Assembly: GCF_015160855.1 (NCBI RefSeq) | Contig: NZ_CP063373.1 | Span: 9,585,001 to 9,649,000, forward strand | Direction of reading: 5' to 3' | Origin: Streptomyces ferrugineus | GTDB taxonomy: Bacteria > Actinomycetota > Actinomycetes > Streptomycetales > Streptomycetaceae | DNA length: 64,000 nt | Part shown: piece by piece, positions 25,772 to 32,714 of the stretch | How positions within the stretch are numbered: position 1 is the first letter of the stretch | How the letters are laid out: each line of letters begins with the position of its first letter | Notes under the pieces: generated by a model | Databases searched by the model: none | What the model saw: only the letters and a program-made list of their open reading frames with translations | Told to the model about the DNA's origin: nothing | Translations under genes and position numbers: made by a program

Positions 25772-26054
25772 TCGTCCTCCTTGACGCTTGGGCTGAGCTC
25801 AAGATGTGGACGGATTCTAGGTACCGGAACCTGATCAAAACAGATGGCGGTAAACGGAATTGGCCTTCACATGCCGTTCAGCAAATGATCGACCATCGAT
25901 CACCGAACCCGAAAGTGGTAATGCCTCAAAGGCATTGACGCGGCCATTTACTTGATCAAATGATCACGCGATTGATCGTGAAGGAATTCACGAAATGTGT
26001 CGCACGGGCTGGAACAGGGACCACTGTAGGCCGGACCACCGCGCCCCCGACATG
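25772..26054 (-). promoter_or_regulatory. AT-rich upstream region of hppA with repeated TGATC palindromes
   Basis: Against the GC-rich background this 280-base gap is AT-rich. It holds several TGATC/GATCA blocks (near 25831, 25885, 25896, 25953, 25961, 25972), an inverted repeat ATGCC-TCAAA-GGCAT at 25921-25935, and CATTT-ACTTGATC-AAATG around 25945. No coding frame is convincing. It is likely the hppA promoter region with one or more operators; the regulator is not identifiable. Confidence 0.5.
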
Positions 26055-26085
26055 CCGAAGGGCCCTACTCAGTAGGGCCCTTCGG
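26055..26085 (-). terminator. Terminator of the bldG operon
   Basis: A perfect 14-base inverted repeat (CCGAAGGGCCCTAC, loop TCA) 20 bases beyond the stop of the anti-sigma factor gene. Confidence 0.88.
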
Positions 26086-26105
26086 TACAGAACAGAGGGT
26101 GGGAC

Positions 26106-26543
26106 TCAGGAGAGCACCGCGGCCGGCGGTGTGGTCGGCCAGGTCATACGGATCAGCCCACCATGCTCCCCTGCGGAGACCTCCACGTCGTCGACGAGGC
26201 CGCTGATGACCGCGAGGCCCATCTCGTCCTCCTCGGCCTCGACGTCGCCGTCGACGCCCGCGACACCGGGCACCCGCTCACCGGGAGCGGTGCGTGGTGC
26301 CTCGTCGCCGACCTCGATGGAGAACTGCTTCTCCTCCTCGATCAGCGACACCTTCACCGGCGCCGTGATGCCGACGCTCTGGTGCAGTCCGACGGCCCGG
26401 GTGCAGGCCTCGCCCACGGCGAGCCTGACCTCGTCCAGGACGGCCTCGTCCACTCCGGCCCTGCGCGCCACCGCTGCCGCCACCAGACGGGCGGTCCTGA
26501 CGTGCTCGGGCAGCGCGCTGAAGCGGAGTTCAACGGTGGCCAT
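26106..26543 (-). CDS. RsbW-like anti-sigma factor/ATPase partner of BldG
   Basis: A 145-residue GHKL-fold protein in the place of S. coelicolor SCO3548, whose product is known to interact with BldG. Residues about 10-60 give the helices of the ATP lid (PEHVRTARLVAAAVARRAG, DEVRLAVGEACTRAVGLHQ), and EEEKQFSIEVGDEAP and EDEMGLAVISGLVDDVEV correspond to the later nucleotide boxes. In active RsbW-type kinases the N box has Asn (EAVTNAI), which holds magnesium; here it is Arg (EACTRAV). The G1 box is also weak. It may bind BldG without normal kinase activity. ATG 26543 has GAGGGGG upstream. It lies 123 bases downstream of bldG and is probably cotranscribed. Confidence 0.9.
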   Translation of the reverse strand: MATVELRFSALPEHVRTARLVAAAVARRAGVDEAVLDEVRLAVGEACTRAVGLHQSVGITAPVKVSLIEEEKQFSIEVGDEAPRTAPGERVPGVAGVDGDVEAEEDEMGLAVISGLVDDVEVSAGEHGGLIRMTWPTTPPAAVLS

Positions 26544-26666
26544 GCATCCCCCTCGGAACTTCGGGCGTGCCGTGCCGGGGACCGGGCTGCCGAAAGCCCG
26601 GTCCACCGCCTCTCTTTCAACTTCTGCCGCCCCGGGCCCGCACTACGGCGGGCCCGGGTCCGGTGG

Positions 26667-27008
26667 TCAGTCGGTCGCCGCCACCGCTTCCTCGACCGAG
26701 GTGTGGATCGGGAACACCTTGGTGAGGCCGGTGATGCGGAAGATCTTGAGAATGCGCTCCTGGTTGCAGACCAGGCGCAGGGAGCCCTCATGGGCGCGCA
26801 CCCGCTTCAAGCCGCCGACCAGCACGCCGAGCCCGGTGGAGTCGAGGAAGTCCACGCCCTCCATGTCGACGACGAGGTGGAAACTCCCGTCGTTCACCAG
26901 CTCGACCAACTGCTCGCGCAGCTTGGGCGCGGTATATACGTCGATTTCGCCACCGACCTCGACGACCGTACGATCGCCGACGGTACGGGTCGACAGGGAC
27001 AGGTCCAC
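26667..27008 (-). CDS. bldG: Anti-sigma factor antagonist BldG
   Basis: A 113-residue single STAS domain. [24 protein letters not shown] opens the fold, and [20 protein letters not shown] contains the serine (about residue 57) phosphorylated in SpoIIAA-type antagonists. In S. coelicolor bldG is required for aerial growth and antibiotic production, and works by partner switching with anti-sigma factors. The gene order here (bldG, then the RsbW-like gene, with the helicase divergent) matches that locus, so I am confident of the name. The 83 bases to the helicase start hold the divergent promoters. Confidence 0.97.
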
Positions 27009-27091
27009 GGATCCTCCAGCACCTTGCTATCGAGCGGTCGTCCCTCGGGACACCTTCGGCTTGCAGCCCCCAGGACGGTTCGCCAGCCGCG

Positions 27092-29731
27092 ATGGCATTC
27101 AATCACTTACCGGCAGGCGTGCACGACGCCTTGGTCCCATTGTCCGTCACGCCAGTGACACACTCGGTGCCGATGGCCAAGAATCACCGATCCGATCGAT
27201 CCCCGACGGGCCCCGTCTCCCGGGTGGACCCGAGCACGGTGCTGGGCCGACTCGCCTCGGGGCCGAGCCGGGCTTCGCGCATCACTCATACGGAGCATGT
27301 GCCCCCGCGCGAGGGCCGCCATGCCGTCTGGCCCGACCGGATCCGCGCCGAAGTCATCGCCGCGGTGCAGACGGCCGGAATCGAACATCCCTGGGCCCAC
27401 CAGGCACAAGCCGCCGAGCACGCCCTCGACGGCGACTCGGTGGTCGTCGCCACGGGCACCGCGTCCGGCAAGTCCCTGGCCTACCTCGTGCCGGTCCTCT
27501 CGACACTTCTGGACGGCTCAGAGGCTCCCAACGGCCGCGGCGCCACCGCCCTCTACCTGGCCCCCACCAAGGCTCTTGCGGCGGACCAGTGCCGTTCGGT
27601 GAAGGAACTTTCACATCCGCTGGGCAATTCCGTCCGACCTGCTGTGTATGACGGCGATACTCCGTTCGAGGAACGGGAGTGGATCCGCCAGTACGCCAAC
27701 TACGTCCTGACCAACCCCGACATGCTGCACCGCGGCATACTCCCGTCCCACCCGCGCTGGTCCTCCTTCCTGAAGGCGCTGAAGTACGTCGTCATCGACG
27801 AGTGCCACACCTACCGCGGTGTCTTCGGCTCCCACGTCGCCCAGGTCCTGCGCCGGCTGCGCCGCCTGTGCGCCCGCTACGGCGCCTCTCCCGTCTTCCT
27901 GCTCGCCTCCGCGACCGCCGCCGAGCCCGCGGTCGCCGCCCGCCGCCTCACCGGCCTCCCCGTCGTGGAGGTCGCCGACGACGCCTCCCCGCGCGGCGAG
28001 CTGGTCTTCGCCCTCTGGGAGCCCCCGCTCACCGAGCTCCAGGGCGAGAAGGGCGCCCCCGTCCGGCGTACGGCCACCGCCGAGACGGCGGACCTGCTGA
28101 CCGACCTCGCCGTCCAGGGCGTCCGCTCGGTCGCCTTCGTACGCTCCCGGCGCGGCGCCGAGCTGATCTCGGTGATCGCCCAGGAACGCCTCGCCGAAGT
28201 CGACCGCTCCCTCCCCCGGCGTGTCGCGGCCTACCGGGGCGGCTACCTCCCCGAGGAACGCCGCGCCCTGGAGCAGGCCCTCCACTCCGGCGAACTCCTC
28301 GGCCTGTCCGCCACCACCGCCCTGGAACTCGGCATCGACGTCTCCGGCCTGGACGCCGTCCTGATCGCCGGTTACCCGGGCACGCGCGCCTCCCTGTGGC
28401 AGCAGGCGGGCCGCGCCGGCCGCGCCGGGCAGGGGGCGCTGGCCGTCCTGGTCGCCCGCGACGACCCGCTGGACACCTATCTCGTCCACCACCCCGAGGC
28501 CTTGTTCGACCGTCCGGTGGAATCGACGGTCCTGGACCCGGACAACCCGTACGTCCTCGCCCCGCACCTGTGCGCGGCGGCGGCGGAGATCCCCCTGACG
28601 GACGAGGACCTGGCGCTGTTCGGCCCCGAGGCCGAGGGGTTGCTGCCGCAACTGGAGGCCGCGAAGCTGCTGCGCCGCCGCACCAAGGCCTGGCACTGGA
28701 CACGCCGGGAGCGTGCCGCCGACCTGACCGACATCCGCGGTGAGGGCGGCCGCCCGGTCCAGGTCGTCGAGTCCGGGACGGGCCGGCTGCTCGGCACGGT
28801 CGACGCGGGCGCCGCGCACAGCACGGTGCACGAGGGCGCGGTGCACCTGCACCAGGGCCGCACCTACCTCGTCCGCTCCCTGGACCTGGAGGACTCCGTC
28901 GCCCTGGTCGAGGAGGCCGCGCCACCGTATTCGACGGTCGCCCGGGACACGACGGCCATCTCCGTCCTGGAGACCGACATCGAGGTCCCCTGGGGCGACG
29001 GCCGCCTGTGCTACGGCTCCGTCGAGGTCACCAACCAAGTGGTCTCCTTCCTGCGCCGCCGACTGATCACCGGCGAGGTACTGGGCGAGACGAAACTCAA
29101 CCTCCCTCCTCGTACGCTGCGCACACGCGCGGTGTGGTGGACGGTCACCGAGGACCAGCTGGACGAGGCCCGGATCAACCCGGAGATCCTCGGCGGCGCC
29201 CTGCACGCCGCCGAGCACGCCTCCATCGGCCTGCTGCCCCTCTTCGCGACCTGCGACCGCTGGGACATCGGCGGCGTCTCGATCCCGCTCCACCCGGACA
29301 CGCTCCTCCCAACGGTCTTCGTCTACGACGGCCACCCCGGCGGCGCGGGCTTCGCGGAACGCGCCTTCCACACCGCCCGCTCCTGGCTCACGGCCACCCG
29401 CGAGGCCATCGCCTCCTGCGACTGCGACGCCGGCTGCCCGTCCTGCATCCAGTCCCCCAAGTGCGGCAACGGGAACGATCCGCTGCACAAGAGGGGGGCG
29501 GTGCGGTTGCTCGGCGTGCTGTTGAAGGGGGCGGTGGAGGGGGAGGCCGGGGAACGGAGGGCTGGGGAGCGGGGGGATGGGGCGGAGGACGCCGGGGACC
29601 GGAAGTCCGGGGAGCAGGACGCCGGGGAGAGGGAGGGCACGATGTCCGCGTTGGTCGGGGAGGGGCACGGTGTCGGGGCCGCGGGGTCAGGTCTTGGAGG
29701 TTCCGTCGGTCCCGAAGAGGCGCGCGGCTGA
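27092..29731 (+). CDS. DEAD/DEAH-box helicase with DUF1998 (MrfA/YprA type)
   Basis: An 879-residue superfamily 2 helicase. Motifs in order: HQAQAAEHALDG (Q motif region), VVATGTASGKSLAYLVPVL (Walker A), TNPDMLHRG, VIDECHTYRGVFGSHVAQVLRRL (Walker B, DECH), ASATAAEP (III), AAYRGGYLPEERR and GIDVSGLDAVLIAGYPGTRASLWQQAGRAGR (V and VI). The C-terminal DUF1998 part ends in a four-Cys cluster (CDCDAGCPSCIQSPKCG). Relatives (MrfA, YprA) act in DNA repair. After about residue 815 there is a Gly/Glu/Arg low-complexity tail that overlaps the TadE-like gene on the other strand. At the chosen ATG, Leu6 is a TTA codon (27107-27109), implying bldA dependence; an internal ATG 27173 would avoid it. Confidence 0.92.
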   Translation: MAFNHLPAGVHDALVPLSVTPVTHSVPMAKNHRSDRSPTGPVSRVDPSTVLGRLASGPSRASRITHTEHVPPREGRHAVWPDRIRAEVIAAVQTAGIEHPWAHQAQAAEHALDGDSVVVATGTASGKSLAYLVPVLSTLLDGSEAPNGRGATALYLAPTKALAADQCRSVKELSHPLGNSVRPAVYDGDTPFEEREWIRQYANYVLTNPDMLHRGILPSHPRWSSFLKALKYVVIDECHTYRGVFGSHVAQVLRRLRRLCARYGASPVFLLASATAAEPAVAARRLTGLPVVEVADDASPRGELVFALWEPPLTELQGEKGAPVRRTATAETADLLTDLAVQGVRSVAFVRSRRGAELISVIAQERLAEVDRSLPRRVAAYRGGYLPEERRALEQALHSGELLGLSATTALELGIDVSGLDAVLIAGYPGTRASLWQQAGRAGRAGQGALAVLVARDDPLDTYLVHHPEALFDRPVESTVLDPDNPYVLAPHLCAAAAEIPLTDEDLALFGPEAEGLLPQLEAAKLLRRRTKAWHWTRRERAADLTDIRGEGGRPVQVVESGTGRLLGTVDAGAAHSTVHEGAVHLHQGRTYLVRSLDLEDSVALVEEAAPPYSTVARDTTAISVLETDIEVPWGDGRLCYGSVEVTNQVVSFLRRRLITGEVLGETKLNLPPRTLRTRAVWWTVTEDQLDEARINPEILGGALHAAEHASIGLLPLFATCDRWDIGGVSIPLHPDTLLPTVFVYDGHPGGAGFAERAFHTARSWLTATREAIASCDCDAGCPSCIQSPKCGNGNDPLHKRGAVRLLGVLLKGAVEGEAGERRAGERGDGAEDAGDRKSGEQDAGEREGTMSALVGEGHGVGAAGSGLGGSVGPEEARG

Positions 29732-30306
29732 GGCTTCGTCGACGCGGGCGGGTCTGCGGGCTCCGTCGGCCCTGGAGGGGCGGGTGGCGAAGGCCCCATC
29801 GGCACAGACACCCCCACAGGGTCCCTCGACCCCTCGGTCGCAGGGCCCGGCGGTGAAGTCCCCGTCGGCACAGGCGCCCCCGCAGGCCCCGCTCGTGCCC
29901 TGACCTCCGCCGCGAACGGGCCCCTGCCCGACGCCGCCGTCACGTCCGAGACCTCGCCCACCAGCACGCACCGCACGAGCCGCGCACCCTGGGCCCGGGC
30001 CACCTCTTCCGCCCGGCCGCAGGCCGCCGTAGCGCCCTCCGCCCAGTGGTCGGCCGCCGCCAGCGCCGCGAGGTCCGCGCCGCCGGCCGCGCGATGCCGG
30101 GTCACGACGGCTTGGCCCAGGGCGAGTGCGATGCCGAAGACGACACAGAGCACGGTGATGACGCCGAGGCTCCACACGGTGGCGGAACCCCGATCGGAGC
30201 GCAGACCGGCCGCAGGCTTCCGGGCCGTGCGCCGACCGTCGGCCGCGTCATGCCCGAAGCCGCGCCCGGGAACAGCCCTCCGGATGGTTGCGGAACCTCC
30301 TCTCAT
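29323..30306 (-). CDS. TadE-like protein of the helicase/secretion neighbourhood (Rv3654c-type), with antisense extension
   Basis: The first 140 residues are a TadE/TadG-like pseudopilin: DRGSATVWSLGVITVLCVVFGIALALGQAV is the N-terminal helix after the typical (R)G cleavage region, followed by RHRAAGGADLAALAAA. Relatives end soon after, at about 110-150 residues. Here the frame continues through a Pro-rich stretch (PVPTGTSPPGP, PSPPAPPGPTEPADPP) and then 409 bases on the complementary strand of the helicase gene, where it has no family character. Total length is 327 residues. ATG 30306 overlaps the TadE stop by ATGA. The product is probably a minor pilin of the Tad system. Confidence 0.75.
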   Translation of the reverse strand: MRGGSATIRRAVPGRGFGHDAADGRRTARKPAAGLRSDRGSATVWSLGVITVLCVVFGIALALGQAVVTRHRAAGGADLAALAAADHWAEGATAACGRAEEVARAQGARLVRCVLVGEVSDVTAASGRGPFAAEVRARAGPAGAPVPTGTSPPGPATEGSRDPVGVSVPMGPSPPAPPGPTEPADPPASTKPQPRASSGPTEPPRPDPAAPTPCPSPTNADIVPSLSPASCSPDFRSPASSAPSPRSPALRSPASPSTAPFNSTPSNRTAPLLCSGSFPLPHLGDWMQDGQPASQSQEAMASRVAVSQERAVWKARSAKPAPPGWPS

Positions 30307-30704
30307 GTCCCCGCCCCCACCGTCTCCTCCGCCGACGCCACGGCCTCCTCCCGCACCTCGAACGGGAGCCCGCTCAGCAGCGGCGGCTTGGCGACGACGA
30401 CCACGCGGACCTGGTCCCCCTCCCGGCCGACGGTGATCGTCGATCCGCGCGGTGCCGCCTCACGGGCCACCTCGACCACCGCATCGTGCGGATCCTGCCG
30501 AGCCGCCGCACGGGCTCCCGTCCGGGCCGCGTCCACGCACTGGATCTGCGCCGCCATCACCAGCAGCCCCCACACCAGTGCCATCGCGAACATGACCAGC
30601 ACCGGCAGTACGACGGCCGACTCCGCCGTCACGAACCCCCGGTCCGAGCCCCAGCCCGGCCTCCGGACCGATCCCGGCTCCCTCTCCCCCTCACATCCGC
30701 GCAT
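30303..30704 (-). CDS. TadE-family minor pilin
   Basis: A 133-residue protein with the TadE pattern: DRGFVTAESAVVLPVLVMFAMALVWGLLVMAA, where the Glu five residues into the helix after the Gly is conserved for assembly, then QCVDAARTGARAAARQ. TadE pseudopilins are cleaved by the prepilin peptidase and placed in or at the base of the Flp/Tad pilus. The start overlaps the pilin-like gene by 14 bases and the stop overlaps the next TadE-like gene by 4. Confidence 0.88.
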   Translation of the reverse strand: MRGCEGEREPGSVRRPGWGSDRGFVTAESAVVLPVLVMFAMALVWGLLVMAAQIQCVDAARTGARAAARQDPHDAVVEVAREAAPRGSTITVGREGDQVRVVVVAKPPLLSGLPFEVREEAVASAEETVGAGT

Positions 30705-30915
30705 CGAGCGCCTGCTTCACGATGGCCTGCAACTCCGCGCTGACCTGACCGCTCGTCACGACCTTGTAGAGCACCACGGCGAACGCCACCGCCGCGACGA
30801 TCCCCATCGCGTACTCGGAGGTGACCATCCCCGCGTCCCCCCGCACCCCCCGCGCGGCCCGCAGCCTGACCTTGCACACCAGCGCGCGCATCCGTGCCCA
30901 TACCGCCTTGTACAT
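30691..30915 (-). CDS. DUF4244 pilin-like protein
   Basis: A 74-residue protein of the DUF4244 family, the probable Flp-type major pilin of actinobacterial Tad loci. The N terminus is basic (KVRLRAARGVRG), then DAGMVTSEYAMGIVAAVAFAVVLYKVV, with Glu-Tyr in the Flp-like motif at the start of the hydrophobic helix, and a short amphipathic C terminus. ATG 30915 is used, with GGGGG upstream; a longer frame to 31014 has no homology. The gap to TadC upstream is 132 bases. Confidence 0.85.
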   Translation of the reverse strand: MYKAVWARMRALVCKVRLRAARGVRGDAGMVTSEYAMGIVAAVAFAVVLYKVVTSGQVSAELQAIVKQALDARM

Positions 30916-31047
30916 CACAACCCCCGTAAGGTTCGGCCCCGTTGAAACCGGTTGTTGGAACCAGTCGTTGAAGTTCTGCCGTCGAATCTCTGTCGTTGCA
31001 TCCGTGCCCGGCATGTCCGCCGTGGCGTGTCTGCCGTCCTCACCCAG

Positions 31048-31857
31048 TCATCCGCTGCCTCCTCCCAGCACCCCGCCCGCAAGCCCGATGACGACCGGCG
31101 CCACGCCCACCGCGATGAACGCGGGCAGGAAGCACAGCCCCACCGGCGCGCTGACCATGACGGCCGCCCGTCTGGCCCGTTCCGTCGCGTTCCGCGTCCA
31201 GTCGGCGCGGGCCTCCGCGGCGAGCCGTGCCACCGGTCCGGCCGCCGGAAGCCCCGTGACATCGGCCCGTTCCAGCAACCGCGCCAGCGCCCCGGCCCCG
31301 GGCATCGAGGCCAGCCGCTGCCACGCCTCGCCCGGTTCACCACCGAGCCGCACCTCTGCCGCGCCTCGCGCCAGCCCGTCCCCTACGGGACCGCCCAGGG
31401 CGTCACCCACGGCCTGCGCCGCGATCACCGGTCCGGCTCCCGCCGCGATGCAGGCCGCGAGCAGATCGGCGGCGAGCGGAAGCCGGCGTGCCACCTCACC
31501 GGCGTCGCATTCCTCGGTGGCCACACCAACGGCTCCCTGCCGACGCCGCCACAGCCACAGCCCGCCCGCGACGACCAGCCCCACCGCCGGCCCGGCGATC
31601 CCACCGACCAGTGCCCAACCGGCGCCCACGACCGCCACCAAGGGCAGCCACTGCCGCATGCCCTGCCGAACGTCGAACCGTCTGCGAGCCGACGCCCCGT
31701 CGCCGGACGCCATCACGCCCGCCAGCCGTATCACCCCGGCCAGGCGTCGCCGGACCTTCCGCTCGCAGCGGATCTCCGCCGACCACCGCAACAGCCACCA
31801 GCCGACCAACACCGCACCCACGACCATCCCCAGCCTGTGGACAAACTCCGCGCTCAC
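31048..31857 (-). CDS. Tad pilus membrane protein TadC (T2SSF domain)
   Basis: A 269-residue membrane protein of the type II secretion F family. Two helices near the N terminus (GMVVGAVLVGWWLL, WLPLVAVVGAGWALVGGIAG) precede the cytoplasmic helical T2SSF domain (ADLLAACIAAGAGPVIAAQAVGDALGG, then WQRLASMPGAGALARLLERADVTG), and the C terminus is hydrophobic (VGLCFLPAFIAVGVAPVVIGL). TadB and TadC together form the inner-membrane platform turned by TadA. The GTG start overlaps the TadB stop as GTGA. Confidence 0.88.
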   Translation of the reverse strand: MSAEFVHRLGMVVGAVLVGWWLLRWSAEIRCERKVRRRLAGVIRLAGVMASGDGASARRRFDVRQGMRQWLPLVAVVGAGWALVGGIAGPAVGLVVAGGLWLWRRRQGAVGVATEECDAGEVARRLPLAADLLAACIAAGAGPVIAAQAVGDALGGPVGDGLARGAAEVRLGGEPGEAWQRLASMPGAGALARLLERADVTGLPAAGPVARLAAEARADWTRNATERARRAAVMVSAPVGLCFLPAFIAVGVAPVVIGLAGGVLGGGSG

Positions 31858-32714
31858 ACCGCCTCCGCTCCCCGCACGATCCGCGTCGCCCACCACATCC
31901 CCAGCCCTTCCAGCACTCCGCCGACGACCAGGCACCCGAACCCCGCCCCGGTGTGCAGCAGCACATACAGCGGGTCGGCCCCCATGGCGGCCCCGAGCAG
32001 CAGCCCCAGCACCGGCAACCCGGCGAGCATCACCACCGTCGATCTGGCGCCGGCCAACTGAGCGCGCAGGTCGGCGCGTTGGTCCCGCTCGGCCCGCAAC
32101 GCCCCCTCCAGCCGGTCGAGGCCGGCCGCGAGCCCCGCGCCCTGGTCCACGGCCACCCGCCAGCACGCCGCCAGGCCCAGCAGGCCCTCCGCGCCCGGCT
32201 GCCGTGCCGCGGAGGCGAGCGCACCCGGCACATCCCCGCCGAACTTCGCCGCCGCCAACACCGCGGACTGCGCCTCACCGAGCCCGCCGGAATCCCGTGC
32301 CGCCAGCAGCAACGCCTCACCGGGCTGCCGCCCGGCCCGCACCTCCCCGGCGAGTCCCGCGCACAGCGCGATCACCGCGGCCCCGCGACGCTCCCGCGCC
32401 CGCCGCGCTTCTCGGGCCAGCCGCACCCGCCGCAGCAACGGCACCCCGGCCGCCCCCGCGACGACCGGTAACACCGACGCCCCCAGTACGCCCAGCACCA
32501 GCCCGACGGCAAGCGCCCACCACTCGGCACGCACCCGCGCCCGCAGCCGCCGCAGTCCCCCGGCCAACCGCCGCCAGTCGTCCGGTCCGGCACCCACCGC
32601 CCCGCCGCCCGCCAGCAGCAACTGCGCTCGCCGCGCCCCGGAGTTCGGCCCGCCCAGCAAACAGACGGCCGCACCCAGGCACAGCACGGCCGCGCCCGCC
32701 GACAGCTCACCCAC
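31854..32714 (-). CDS. Tad pilus membrane protein TadB (T2SSF domain)
   Basis: A 286-residue platform protein. Hydrophobic helices lie at residues about 5-20 and 65-90 (WWALAVGLVLGVLGASVLPVVAG), the T2SSF helices at about 110-210 (ALCAGLAGEVRAGRQPGEALLLAARDSGG, GLAACWRVAVDQGAGLAAGLDRL), and hydrophobic helices at the C terminus. It partners TadC. The start lies 8 bases inside the 3' end of tadA, and the stop overlaps tadC, so translation of the three is coupled. Confidence 0.88.
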   Translation of the reverse strand: MGELSAGAAVLCLGAAVCLLGGPNSGARRAQLLLAGGGAVGAGPDDWRRLAGGLRRLRARVRAEWWALAVGLVLGVLGASVLPVVAGAAGVPLLRRVRLAREARRARERRGAAVIALCAGLAGEVRAGRQPGEALLLAARDSGGLGEAQSAVLAAAKFGGDVPGALASAARQPGAEGLLGLAACWRVAVDQGAGLAAGLDRLEGALRAERDQRADLRAQLAGARSTVVMLAGLPVLGLLLGAAMGADPLYVLLHTGAGFGCLVVGGVLEGLGMWWATRIVRGAEAV

